Shown: positions 32,047 to 40,754, counted from the stretch's first letter. The stretch: DNA of 64,000 nt from Microbacterium forte (GCF_031885415.1 NZ_CP116871.1:3162001-3226000), one strand, 5' to 3'. The notes: a model not told the origin generated them from the letters alone. Numbers and translations: made by a program.

Positions 32047-33708
32047 ATGAACAGCACCGCGGAGCTTCTGAATCGGGTCATCACCGACCTCGATGCGGTG
32101 CTGTCCGATGACGCGTTGGCGGGGTTGTCCGATGCGGAGCGGATCGGCGTTCTGGTGGCGGCGGGGGCGGCGTTTCGTCGGGTGGAGGCGGTGGTCGTCG
32201 AGACCGTCGCGACGGGCGAGATGGGTGACTTCCCGCACTCCGCAGGCTGCCGGGGCGAGAACGAGCTGCTGCAGCGGACGGTGCTCGTCGATGCGCGGGG
32301 TGCGACCCGGGTGGGGAAGGTCATCGACCGGGTGCGGCGGGATGTGAGCCTGGTGTCGGGGGAGCGGCTCCCTGCCCGGTGGCCGGAGTTGCGGACGGCG
32401 CTGTTGGACGGGGTGATCGGGATCGACGGGTTCCTCGCCGCGACGGGCCCGATCGAGAAGGTCTGGGACCGGCTCAGCGTCGACCAGCGGTTGGCCGCGG
32501 ATGTCGCGTTGGCAGGGTGCGCACGCGGGCACGGCCTGAAGGTCGCCCCGGATACGGATCCAGATGTGCCTGGTCCGTCGCCGACGACGGAGGATCTGAA
32601 AGCTCTCGCCGAGGATCTCGCATCGATGTTCGACCCCGACGGGGAAGAACCCAAAGACCAGGACGCGAGGCGTCGGCGGGGCGTCACGATCGGGCGATTG
32701 AAGGATGGTGTGCACGCGATCCGCGGGTATCTGACCCCGGATGTCGCTGCCCAGTTCCAACTCATCATGGACGCGATCCTCAACCCCAAAGGCGACGGCC
32801 CGCCCCGGCCAGGGGTGTTCTTCACCCCCGGCGGCGGCGCGGGCTCAGATGCGGATGCGGATGCGGATTCAGGTGCTGGTGCTGGTGCTGGTGCTGGTGC
32901 TGGTGCTGGTGCTGGTGCTGGTGCTGGTGCTGGTGCTGGTGCGGATGCGGATGCGGACCCGAACTCTGACACGGATGCGGGGGAGGATCCGTTCAACTCG
33001 GATGAGCGGAGCGTGCTCGATGACCGCACCGCGGCGCAGAAACGTCACGACGCTCTCGCCGCAGCGCTGGCGATCGCGGCGCGGCACAAGGACATGCCCA
33101 CCCTCGGCGGTGCATCACCGGTCGTCGTCGTGACGGTCGACGCGACAGACCTCGCCCACCATGCCGCTCAGGCCACCGGCGCTGCCTTCGGGGGTGCCGC
33201 CTTCGGAGGTGCCGCAGCCGGGGGCTCTGGGGCCGGAGCGGGTGGCAATGGTGGGTGGGCGACGATCCCCGGTTCCGGTGCTCATGTTCCCGTCTCTGTC
33301 GCCGCGCAGATCGCGTGCTCGGGGGCGATTCAGCGCGTGCTCATGGACGAGGGGCGGATCATCGGGATCACGACCCCGGATCGGATCTTCACCGTGCATC
33401 AGCGTCGGGCGATCATCGCCCGCGACAAGGAGTGCCTGATCCCTGGATGCCACGTTCCCGCGTCGTGGTGTGAGATCCACCATGTCACCGAGCACGCCCG
33501 GGGCGGCCCGACGCATACGGATAATGGTGTGCCGTTGTGTTGGTGGCATCACCGGTCCCTCGGCACCTCGGGGTGGGAGATCCGGATGAACGACGGCCTC
33601 CCACAGGTCCGCGGCCCGGCATGGTGGGATCTCGCACAGCACTGGCGCACCCCGAAACTCAGCCTCCCCGCCGACCTGCCCCAGAAGCACCTCGCCCGAA
33701 CGGGGTGA
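32047..33708 (+). CDS. HNH endonuclease of the DUF222/13E12 family with Ala-Gly microsatellite
   Basis: 553 residues. The N-terminal DUF222 domain covers about 1-250 ('LSDAERIGVLVAAGAAFRRVEAVVVETVATGEMGDF'). The C-terminal HNH nuclease motif has zinc Cys and catalytic His: 'ECLIPGCHVPASWCEIHHVTEHARGGPTHTDNGVPLCWWHHRSLG' in two adjacent blocks. Between them lies a low-complexity linker of Asp-Ala and then 11 to 12 Gly-Ala pairs (32872-32940), plus a second Gly/Ala-rich stretch near 380-400. GGGGAG precedes the ATG. This family is multicopy in actinobacterial genomes; its biological role is not established. Confidence 0.93.
   Translation: MNSTAELLNRVITDLDAVLSDDALAGLSDAERIGVLVAAGAAFRRVEAVVVETVATGEMGDFPHSAGCRGENELLQRTVLVDARGATRVGKVIDRVRRDVSLVSGERLPARWPELRTALLDGVIGIDGFLAATGPIEKVWDRLSVDQRLAADVALAGCARGHGLKVAPDTDPDVPGPSPTTEDLKALAEDLASMFDPDGEEPKDQDARRRRGVTIGRLKDGVHAIRGYLTPDVAAQFQLIMDAILNPKGDGPPRPGVFFTPGGGAGSDADADADSGAGAGAGAGAGAGAGAGAGAGAGADADADPNSDTDAGEDPFNSDERSVLDDRTAAQKRHDALAAALAIAARHKDMPTLGGASPVVVVTVDATDLAHHAAQATGAAFGGAAFGGAAAGGSGAGAGGNGGWATIPGSGAHVPVSVAAQIACSGAIQRVLMDEGRIIGITTPDRIFTVHQRRAIIARDKECLIPGCHVPASWCEIHHVTEHARGGPTHTDNGVPLCWWHHRSLGTSGWEIRMNDGLPQVRGPAWWDLAQHWRTPKLSLPADLPQKHLARTG
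32872..32940 (+). repeat. In-frame microsatellite (GGTGCT)n inside the HNH gene
   Basis: GGT followed by 11 perfect GCTGGT units, 69 bp, encoding alternating Gly-Ala. It is flanked by GATGCG repeats encoding Asp-Ala. Because the unit is 6 bp, copy-number changes keep the reading frame and only alter linker length. Confidence 0.97.
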
Positions 33709-33799
33709 CCTGCGACTCGGTCGCGGTCGCCTTGCACGCTTTGGGATCTGGTTCGACTTCGGTGGGATCCAGCCGTCGTGATCCGGCTTCAGCGCGCCC

Positions 33800-33847
33800 C
33801 GTGAGCAGACGCCAGCGTGGGCAGCCCCCGCGTGAGCAGACGCCAGC
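33800..33847. repeat. 17-bp direct repeat in the HNH to response-regulator gap
   Basis: CGTGAGCAGACGCCAGC occurs at 33800-33816 and again at 33831-33847, 31 bp apart, in the 155-bp gap between convergent genes. No hairpin terminator is obvious in the rest of this gap. Confidence 0.8.
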
Positions 33848-33863
33848 CTCGACAGTCTCCGCG

Positions 33864-34517
<654 letters not shown>

Positions 34518-34557
34518 GGAGGAAGCCTAACCGGGGTGTACCTGCGGCGCGATGTCT

Positions 34558-34581
34558 TAGACCTTTGGCTATCGAGGTCTA
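34558..34581. promoter_or_regulatory. Inverted repeat, probable response-regulator site
   Basis: TAGACCT, a 10-base spacer, then AGGTCTA: a perfect 7-bp inverted repeat. It is 41 bases upstream of the response regulator gene and 86 bases upstream of the 15-codon ORF, in a locally AT-richer gap, so it could control both directions. Confidence 0.6.
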
Positions 34582-34666
34582 GACGTGCGACAGATGTGGT
34601 GCGAGAAGATCACCGAGAAGATGAGTACATCGCTAGTCAAAAGTGCAATAAAGGAGGTGAATCTCT

Positions 34667-34714
34667 ATGTCTTTCTGGAACCAGGTTGGACTCTTTTTCG
34701 GCTTCTACCGTTAA
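34667..34714 (+). CDS. 15-aa hydrophobic peptide ORF ahead of histidine kinase gene
   Basis: The ORF encodes MSFWNQVGLFFGFYR and stops with TAA. The ribosome site AAAGGAGGTGA, a full anti-16S match, ends 6 bases before the ATG, one of the best sites in the window. The kinase gene begins 29 bases after the stop with its own AAAGGAG. The peptide is aromatic and hydrophobic (W, five F/Y) with one C-terminal Arg and no signal sequence. It could be a secreted leaderless signal sensed by the adjacent kinase, a small membrane effector, or a translated leader controlling kinase expression. Existence as a real gene rests on the ribosome site and context only. Confidence 0.6.
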   Translation: MSFWNQVGLFFGFYR

Positions 34715-34743
34715 TCTATATGGCGGAAAGGAGATACTGAAGT

Positions 34744-35886
34744 ATGGCTTCAAGTCTTCCGGCGGGTGAACGCGCAGACGTCACTCGACTCGGAAAGGGC
34801 GAGAAGCTCAGCACGATCGAACGGATCGCCGTATTGGCGGTCGTCGGAACGATCGTCACCTTCGACATCGTCGGACTGTTCCTTCCTCCGGGATTGGATC
34901 CTCTGACGGCGGCACTCGGGATCGCATCCACCGCGGTCTTGGCCCTGTATCTCTGGTCGCCACTGATCGCGACATACGCCCTCGGCGTGGTGTTCGCACT
35001 CTCCTTCATCCCCGGCATCGAAGCCCAGGTGCTCACGACCGCCGCTTTCGCGGCAGGCCTGATCGTGCGTCTGGGATGGACCTCCTTGGTCCTGTCCTAT
35101 GCCGGAGTTTTCCTCCTCGCATCCGCACTGGTCGTCACTGGCGACTCGAGGGATGCCTTCAATATCGCGATCTTCCTGGTCGGCGCCGCAGTATCCGGAG
35201 CCGTCGGCTTCGCACTTCGCATCGCGTTCGCCCGAGGGCGGACGCTCGAGGTGCAGCTGGCTGAGAAGGCCGAGCAGGAACGGCAGGCAGTACTCGCTGA
35301 GCGACGTTGGATCGCCGGCGAGTTGCACGACAGCATCGCGCACCACCTCACGGTGGTGGCGCTGCACGTGCAGATGCTCGACGACGATCGCACCAGCAGC
35401 GAATCGCAGGAGGCGATCCGCATCGCCGCACGCAAGGCGATGACCGATCTCCGCTTCGTGATCGACCTCGCAGACGACGGACCCCGGTCCGAGGGCATGC
35501 CCTCGGGTGATCTGGCGGCGTCCGTCGACGAAGCCCAGCAGGAGTTCGAATCCGCGGGTCATGCCGTGCTCGTCGACGGCGACCCCTCTGACGAGCGCAT
35601 CCCACGCGCGGCCGAGATCATCCTCGCGCGCATCTTGCGCGAGTCGGCCACCAACGTCCTCAAGTACGCAGGCGAGGGCGAAGTCCTGATCCGATTCGAC
35701 ATCGATGACGACTCCGCAAAGCTGACGGTGAGTAGCCCTCTCTCTGTCACGCCGCGTCGCGAGCTCTCGTCGAGCCGCACCGGCATCGGGCGGATGGCCG
35801 AACGTGTTCTCGGTGCCAGTGGTGAGTTCAGTGCCGGAGAAGCGGACGGACGCTGGGTCGTGACAGCTCTCCTGCCGATCGTCTGA
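34744..35886 (+). CDS. HisKA_3 sensor histidine kinase
   Basis: 380 residues. About six membrane helices lie in the N-terminal half (about 28-160) with very short loops, so sensing is probably within the membrane or through short external loops. They are followed by a HisKA_3 dimerisation domain with phospho-acceptor His195 in 'GELHDSIAHHLTVVALHVQML' and a HATPase_c domain with 'ILRESATNVLKYAGEGEVLIRFD' and 'RTGIGRMAERVLGASG'. This NarL-type kinase should phosphorylate the divergent response regulator. AAAGGAG precedes the ATG. The membrane-embedded sensor design is compatible with sensing a hydrophobic peptide or membrane stress. Confidence 0.93.
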   Translation: MASSLPAGERADVTRLGKGEKLSTIERIAVLAVVGTIVTFDIVGLFLPPGLDPLTAALGIASTAVLALYLWSPLIATYALGVVFALSFIPGIEAQVLTTAAFAAGLIVRLGWTSLVLSYAGVFLLASALVVTGDSRDAFNIAIFLVGAAVSGAVGFALRIAFARGRTLEVQLAEKAEQERQAVLAERRWIAGELHDSIAHHLTVVALHVQMLDDDRTSSESQEAIRIAARKAMTDLRFVIDLADDGPRSEGMPSGDLAASVDEAQQEFESAGHAVLVDGDPSDERIPRAAEIILARILRESATNVLKYAGEGEVLIRFDIDDDSAKLTVSSPLSVTPRRELSSSRTGIGRMAERVLGASGEFSAGEADGRWVVTALLPIV

Positions 35887-36188
35887 CCAAACCGGTATTC
35901 CGGCATCTTGGCGACGGAACGCGGTCAGAATCCTCGTCCAGCATTCCGATACTCTGGGGGAAAACCCGCGGAATTCCGGGGATGCACGCTCAAGGACTAG
36001 ACGAAAGTCCAGGGTAGGTCTCGACTATAGACCGTGTTCCATGGTGTAGCCGGGAGCTTACATTGGGTATACCCCAGAAATAGCGCATCCCCAGCGCTGT
36101 GATCGCGAGCGCGATCTCTGGAATCTGATCCCCAGCGCGCTCGCGATCGGCTTCTTCCCTCGAGGAATCGAAACCGACCTGCTGGCTC
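35887..36188. other. 302-bp gap between convergent kinase and GntR genes
   Basis: No gene is supported. It contains several inverted repeats: GGACT-N7-AGTCC near 35994-36010, GGTCT-N7-AGACC at 36017-36033 overlapping a TATAGA hexamer, the palindrome GGGTATACCC (36065-36074), and a large terminator-like hairpin at 36101-36148. Confidence 0.6.
36101..36148. terminator. Terminator-like 13-bp inverted repeat
   Basis: GATCGCGAGCGCG (36101-36113) and CGCGCTCGCGATC (36136-36148) are perfect complements around a 22-base loop. The loop and flank share TCCCCAGCGC. CTTCTTCC follows on the + strand. It lies between the convergent kinase and GntR genes, so it probably ends transcripts from both sides. 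Confidence 0.6.
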
Positions 36189-36932
36189 CTAGCCGCCGAC
36201 TGCACGCATGTAGTGCCCGTCTGTCGATATTCCCGACGCTGCGACGGTGAACCGCACCACCTCGCTGAGATAGCGGTCCTCCGATGCTTCGAAGATGCGT
36301 CCGCTCGCATCGCGGGAGATGCGGCTGAGCCGGAGGATCGGCGTTCCCTGCGGCACCCGCAGGAGCGCGGCATCCTGGTCATCGGCCGCCACCGCGTCGA
36401 TCTGGTGCTCGAGGCCGACGATCGGGTGTCCGACTGACCCCAGGTATTCGGTGATCGAGATCTCGTCGGTGTCGACGTCGAACAGCCGGCGCCCGACGGC
36501 CTCGGTGTAGAAGAGGCGCTCGAGCATCGTCGGTCGCCCGTCGAGCAGTCGGAGTCGCACGACGCCGACGATCGTGTCATCGGGGGAGACCCCGAGAAGC
36601 TCGGCGCGGTCACCTGCCCGGCGAAGACTCAGCTCCTGCGTCTGGGCGCCGGGGGTCACGCCGAGATCGCGAGCCCAGCGGGTGAACGGCACCGACACGT
36701 CGACGGCCTGACTCGCCTTGCGCGAGACGACCCGAGCGGGGCGGCCTCTTCCGGTCTCGATCAGGCCCTCGCTGCGCAGCGCAGCCAGGGCGTTCCGGAT
36801 GGGACCACGAGACGTGCGCCAGCGTTCGGCGAGCTCCGACTCGGTGGGCACGTCATCCCCGGGGCGCAGAGAGCCGGCCGCGATCTGGGCGCGCAGGTCG
36901 TCTGCGATCTGGGTGTATACAGCTTCGGCCAC
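36189..36932 (-). CDS. GntR family regulator, HutC/PhnF type (UTRA domain)
   Basis: 247 residues. The N-terminal winged helix 'YTQIADDLRAQIAAGSLRPGDDVPTESELAERWRTSRGPIRNALAALRSEGLIETGRGRPARVV' is followed by a UTRA ligand domain ('DDTIVGVVRLRLLDGRPTMLERLFYTEAVGRRLF', 'HQIDAVAADDQDAALLRVPQGTPILRLSRISRDASGRIFEASEDRYLSEVVRFTV'). This is the PhnF/HutC branch. It is divergent from the phosphonate transport operon and most likely its repressor. The start codon is GTG. The effector is probably a phosphonate or an intermediate of its breakdown. Confidence 0.9.
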   Translation of the reverse strand: MAEAVYTQIADDLRAQIAAGSLRPGDDVPTESELAERWRTSRGPIRNALAALRSEGLIETGRGRPARVVSRKASQAVDVSVPFTRWARDLGVTPGAQTQELSLRRAGDRAELLGVSPDDTIVGVVRLRLLDGRPTMLERLFYTEAVGRRLFDVDTDEISITEYLGSVGHPIVGLEHQIDAVAADDQDAALLRVPQGTPILRLSRISRDASGRIFEASEDRYLSEVVRFTVAASGISTDGHYMRAVGG

Positions 36933-37014
36933 ATAGGCATACTACTTGGTGACATCACAGGGAGGTCGAGCGTTCTGTCTGTGTTCATCCCAGGAAAGCC
37001 CGGGTGAACGAACC

Positions 37015-37042
37015 TTGAACTCTTGCAAGTTAGGTATATATC
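37015..37042 (+). promoter_or_regulatory. Putative promoter of the phosphonate operon
   Basis: TTGAAC (37015-37020) and TATATC (37037-37042) are 16 bases apart, about 60 bp before the PhnD-like start. AACTCTTGCAAGTT (37018-37031), an imperfect inverted repeat, overlaps the spacer and is a candidate GntR operator. Confidence 0.6.
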
Positions 37043-37102
37043 TCGGTCCGCGCCCTGTCAGAGTTGCTCGTGGATCACCCCCTCCCACTCTGAAAGGTCC
37101 TC

Positions 37103-38032
37103 ATGAAGCTCCGCGCTTTCCCCGTACTCGCCGGCGCCGCGATCCTCGCGCTCGGCCTCGCCGCCTGTTCCGGCACCGCCGAGGCCACCGGCGCGTCCGA
37201 TGCCGAGGCATCATCGACCGCGAGCGGCTTCGCAGTCGACGAGAACACGCTCGTCTTCGGCGTCGTGCCCGACTCGGTCGACACCGAGACGAACTACCAG
37301 CCGCTGATGGACTACATCGCCGAGATCACCGGCAAGTCGGTCGAGTACCACGAGTCGACCGACTACGCCGCGCTCATCGAGGCCGCTGTCGCCGGCAAGG
37401 TCGACGTCGCCTCCTTCTCGGGATTCACCTACGTCACCGCCACCAACAACGGTGCGAAGCTCACCCCGATCTCGTCGATCGTCACGGAGGAGGGCCAGGA
37501 GCCCGGCTACTTCTCACAGGCGATCGTCCCCGCTGACAGCGACATCTCGAGCATCGACGACTTCGCGGGCAAGAAGGTCTGCTTCGTCGACCCGTCGTCC
37601 ACGTCCGGATACCTCTTCCCCTCGTACAACCTCATCGAGGCGGGCATCGACCCGAAGACCGACATCACTCCGGTCTTCGCGGGCAAGCACGACGTGAGCG
37701 TGCAGAAGGTCGGCGAGGGGGTCGAGTGCGAGGTCGGCTTCGCCGAGGACTCCGAGGTCGAGAAGTCGGATGCCGTCAAGGTCATCGACGAGACCATGGT
37801 GCCCGGTGCCCCGCTCGTCTACTCGTCGACGCTTCCCGACGACGTCGCCCAGAAGCTCATCGACGGCCTCTCGGAGATCACGATCGACGACATCATCGCC
37901 GCCGGCATCGACAGCGCCGACACCGACTCGTTCCGCAGCGTCTTCTTCGCCACGAAGCCGGTCGACGACGCGTACTACGACCTCATCCGCGACATCTGCA
38001 AGGAGACCGAAGCGGAGCAGTGCCAGGGCTGA
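37103..38032 (+). CDS. phnD: Phosphonate-binding lipoprotein (PhnD type)
   Basis: 309 residues. The signal peptide ends in lipobox LAAC (Cys22). The mature part follows the PhnD/SsuA fold: 'LVFGVVPDSVDTETNYQPLMDYIAEITGKSVEYHESTDYAALIEAAVAGKVDVASFSGFTYVTA', 'KKVCFVDPSSTSGYLFPSYNLIEAGIDP' and 'AGKHDVSVQKVGEGVECEVGFAED'. It captures a phosphonate outside the membrane for the PhnC/PhnE importer. AAAGG precedes the ATG. A 137-bp gap with two strong hairpins separates it from phnC, which would let the binding protein be made in excess. Confidence 0.9.
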   Translation: MKLRAFPVLAGAAILALGLAACSGTAEATGASDAEASSTASGFAVDENTLVFGVVPDSVDTETNYQPLMDYIAEITGKSVEYHESTDYAALIEAAVAGKVDVASFSGFTYVTATNNGAKLTPISSIVTEEGQEPGYFSQAIVPADSDISSIDDFAGKKVCFVDPSSTSGYLFPSYNLIEAGIDPKTDITPVFAGKHDVSVQKVGEGVECEVGFAEDSEVEKSDAVKVIDETMVPGAPLVYSSTLPDDVAQKLIDGLSEITIDDIIAAGIDSADTDSFRSVFFATKPVDDAYYDLIRDICKETEAEQCQG

Positions 38033-38051
38033 CACCCTGACATCCGCTTGG

Positions 38052-38127
38052 CTCCCGCTCGTCGAGCGGGAGGTCACGGCGAGCGAGACGAGACGCGCTG
38101 AGGTCGATGCGCTTCGTCTCGCTCGCC
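38052..38127 (+). terminator. Double hairpin between phnD and phnC (attenuator or mRNA stabiliser)
   Basis: Stem 1: CTCCCGCTCG/CGAGCGGGAG (38052-38072), perfect. Stem 2: GGCGAGCGAGACG (38078-38090) with CGTCTCGCTCGCC (38115-38127), perfect 13 bp, with an inner GCGC/GCGC pair in the loop. No T-run follows, so partial termination or 3'-end protection of phnD mRNA is more likely than full termination. Confidence 0.65.
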
Positions 38128-38169
38128 ACCTCTACCGACGAGCTTCAGAGATTCACGAGGAGAACTGAC

Positions 38170-39015
38170 ATGAACACGGCATCCGATGCCCTCATCCGCC
38201 TGAACGGCGTGACGAAGACCTTCGGCACGACCACGGCGCTCAAGAACGCGTCGCTGCAGGTGTCTCGCGGCGAGATCGTCGTGCTGCTGGGCCTCTCGGG
38301 CTCGGGCAAGTCCACGCTCCTGCGCCACGTCGACGGGCTCGAGGTCCCGACCTCGGGCGACATCGAGGTGCTCGGTTCCCCGGTGCCGACTCTGAAGGGC
38401 AAGGCGCTCCGCCGCCTGCGCAGTCGGGTGGGATTCATCTTCCAGCAGTTCGAGCTCGTGCCCTCGCTCACCGTGCTCGAGAACGTGCTCACCGGATCGC
38501 TGTCGGAGGTCCGCGGACCGCGCCTCGGGCTCTGGGGCTATTCGAAGGCGGCGAAGCTGCGCGCCCTCGAACACCTCGACCGCGTCGGACTCCTCGATCG
38601 CGCCTATCAGCGCAGCGACACCCTCTCGGGCGGCCAGCAGCAGCGCGTCGCCATCGCCCGCGCCCTGATGCAGAAGCCCGACATCCTTCTCGCCGACGAG
38701 CCCGTCGCCTCGCTCGACCCCGAGTCGAGCGATCAGGTCATGGCGCTGATCCGCGAGATCGCCGCCGACGAGGGCCTCACCGTCGTCTGCAGCCTGCACC
38801 AGGTCGACCTCGCGATCTCGTGGGCCGACCGCATCGTCGGCCTGCGCCACGGTGAGATCGTGCTCGACACACCGACCGGCGACCTCACCAAGGCCGAGGT
38901 CATGGAGATCTACGGCCGCGTCGCCACGACCACGGCTGAGATCCGCGCCGTCCAGAACGAGCTCACCGAGATCGCGGTCGACATCGCCGACATCGACACG
39001 GCCCGGGTCTCATGA
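38170..39015 (+). CDS. phnC: Phosphonate ABC transporter ATP-binding protein
   Basis: 281 residues. Walker A 'GLSGSGKST', Q-loop '[23 protein letters not shown]', signature '[15 protein letters not shown]', Walker B '[16 protein letters not shown]' and switch His in '[11 protein letters not shown]' are all present. The Q-loop sequence is characteristic of PhnC. A C-terminal extension of about 30 residues ('[20 protein letters not shown]') is unusual. GAGGAGAACTGAC precedes the ATG. The stop overlaps the permease start as ATGA. It drives import with the PhnD-like lipoprotein and the fused PhnE. Confidence 0.94.
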   Translation: MNTASDALIRLNGVTKTFGTTTALKNASLQVSRGEIVVLLGLSGSGKSTLLRHVDGLEVPTSGDIEVLGSPVPTLKGKALRRLRSRVGFIFQQFELVPSLTVLENVLTGSLSEVRGPRLGLWGYSKAAKLRALEHLDRVGLLDRAYQRSDTLSGGQQQRVAIARALMQKPDILLADEPVASLDPESSDQVMALIREIAADEGLTVVCSLHQVDLAISWADRIVGLRHGEIVLDTPTGDLTKAEVMEIYGRVATTTAEIRAVQNELTEIAVDIADIDTARVS

Positions 39016-40754
39016 CCGTGCTCTCGGACGCCCCCTCGTCCTCCGCGGCCCCAGGGCACTCCACCGTCTCCGACCGCGCACCCCGACGCCCGCTTTCGGC
39101 CGAGCGCATCGCCGCCGGACTCACCCTGGTGGCTCTCCTGGTGCTCGGCATCCTCGCGGTCGAAGAGGTCGGCATCTCGATCCCGGCGATGGTGCAGAGC
39201 TGGGGCAATGCCGAGAACTTCGTGGCCCGCGTCGGCGGACTCTCGTTCCCCGAGCCGGCCGACCTCGCCTGGCTGATCGCCCTCACTGTGGGGCTCGTGC
39301 TCGTCGGCACGCTGCTCGCCGCCGTGCTCTCGGTGCCGATCGCCTACCTCGCAGCCTCGAACACGACCCCGGGCAACGGCTGGCGGGCCGCGGCCCGATT
39401 CGTGGGAGTGCTCACCCGCGCGCTGCCGGACGTCGTGCTCGCCATGGCGTTCGTGCTCATGTTCTCGCTCGGCACCCTCCCCGGCATCCTCGCCATCGGC
39501 ATCCACTCGATCGGCATGATCTCGAAGATGTTCGCCGACGCGATCGAGCAGATCGACGAGGGTCCCCGGCTTGCGATCCGCGCCGCCGGCGGATCGAAGA
39601 TGCAGGAGTTCGCCTCGGGGATCCTTCCCCAGGTATTGCCGAGTTGGGTCGCGACGGTGCTGCATCGCAACGACATCAACCTGCGCGGCAGCGTCGTGCT
39701 CGGCTACGTGGGTGTGGCGGGCCTCGGGCTCGAGATGTCGTACGCGTTCAAGTCGCTGAACTACGGCAAAGGCCTGGGCATCGCGCTGGTCATCTTCATC
39801 CTGTGCGTCGCGATGGAGATCGTCTCGAGCCTGGTGCGCGGGGCGATGCTCGGACAGCAGAGGCAGACCCGGTCGTGGATCGACCGCATCATCCACCCTC
39901 GACTGCGCGGCTCGTCGAGCGCGAGTTCCACGGGGACCGCACGACCTGCATGGGCGGCAAGCCCTCAGACCGCGGTGCGGCGACCGTGGACGGCAGAGCG
40001 CGTGCGCAACACGAGCGGCATCATCGTCGCCGTGCTCGTCGTGATCGGCAGCGTCGTCGTCAGCCAGATCAACTGGCTCGACTTCTTCACCTTCTGGGCC
40101 AAGCTCCCCGAGGTCGCCGCGAAGTTCTGGCCGCCGTCCTTCGGCAGCTACGAGGCGTCGGCGATGATCGCCGCCATGCGCGACACGATCGCGATCGCAC
40201 TCGCAGCGACCGTGCTCACCCTGCTGCCTTCTCTGATCCTGGGCTCGCTCGCGGCCAGCAACGTCGCACCCGGCCCTGGCGTGCGCGGCGTCGCACGATT
40301 CCTGCTCGTCGGCATCCGCGGCATCCCCGAGCTGATCCTCGCGATCGTGCTCGTCGTGATCACCGGACTCGGTGCGCAGGCGGGAGTCATCGCGCTCGCC
40401 ATCGGCGGCATCGGACTGCTCGGCAAACTGATCGCCGACTCCCTCGAGGAGGTCGACCGAGGCCCCGAGCGGGCGCTTCGCGCGGTCGGCGCCACTCGTC
40501 TGCAGACCTACACCTCGGCGACAGTGCCGCAGGGGATGCAGGCGCTCATCGGACACAGCTTCTACATGCTCGACACGAACATCCGTGCGGCGACGATCCT
40601 CGGCATCGTCGGCGGCGGCGGAGTCGGCTACTACCTGCTCAACGCCAGCCAGGGCTCTCGCTACGAGACGGTCACCGCGATCGTGCTGATGATCCTCGTC
40701 ACGGTGCTCGTCGTCGAAGGACTCGCGATGTGGATGCGGAAGGTGTTCCGATGA
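39012..40754 (+). CDS. phnE: Double-length phosphonate permease (two PhnE domains fused)
   Basis: 580 residues, twice the size of a single PhnE. The first half (about 25-290) and second half (about 320-580) each carry a permease domain with its own EAA-type loop: 'QIDEGPRLAIRAAGGSKMQEFASGILPQVLPSWVATVLHRNDINLRGSVVLGYVG' and 'EVDRGPERALRAVGATRLQTYTSATVPQGMQALIGHSFYMLDTNIRAATILGIVG', split by a Ser/Arg/Ala-rich linker near 290-330. It replaces the usual PhnE homodimer or PhnE1/PhnE2 pair. It overlaps phnC upstream and the FAD oxidoreductase gene downstream by 4 bp each. Confidence 0.93.
   Translation: MTVLSDAPSSSAAPGHSTVSDRAPRRPLSAERIAAGLTLVALLVLGILAVEEVGISIPAMVQSWGNAENFVARVGGLSFPEPADLAWLIALTVGLVLVGTLLAAVLSVPIAYLAASNTTPGNGWRAAARFVGVLTRALPDVVLAMAFVLMFSLGTLPGILAIGIHSIGMISKMFADAIEQIDEGPRLAIRAAGGSKMQEFASGILPQVLPSWVATVLHRNDINLRGSVVLGYVGVAGLGLEMSYAFKSLNYGKGLGIALVIFILCVAMEIVSSLVRGAMLGQQRQTRSWIDRIIHPRLRGSSSASSTGTARPAWAASPQTAVRRPWTAERVRNTSGIIVAVLVVIGSVVVSQINWLDFFTFWAKLPEVAAKFWPPSFGSYEASAMIAAMRDTIAIALAATVLTLLPSLILGSLAASNVAPGPGVRGVARFLLVGIRGIPELILAIVLVVITGLGAQAGVIALAIGGIGLLGKLIADSLEEVDRGPERALRAVGATRLQTYTSATVPQGMQALIGHSFYMLDTNIRAATILGIVGGGGVGYYLLNASQGSRYETVTAIVLMILVTVLVVEGLAMWMRKVFR

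Noticed and set aside
31230..33029. Long minus-strand open frame rich in Arg/Glu and Pro-Ala repeats
   Set aside because: It is antisense to the GNAT and HNH genes and exists only because the homopyrimidine tract and hexamer repeat lack stops. It has no ribosome site and no domain.
34594..34740. 48-codon plus-strand ORF overlapping the 15-residue peptide in another frame
   Set aside because: It has no ribosome binding site upstream and ends only 3 bases before the kinase start. The 15-codon ORF has a far better translation signal.
34558..36033. Possible mobile element bounded by AGACCT-type repeats around the two-component genes
   Set aside because: The two repeats have opposite half-site orientation and different spacers. 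No transposase or target duplication is visible.
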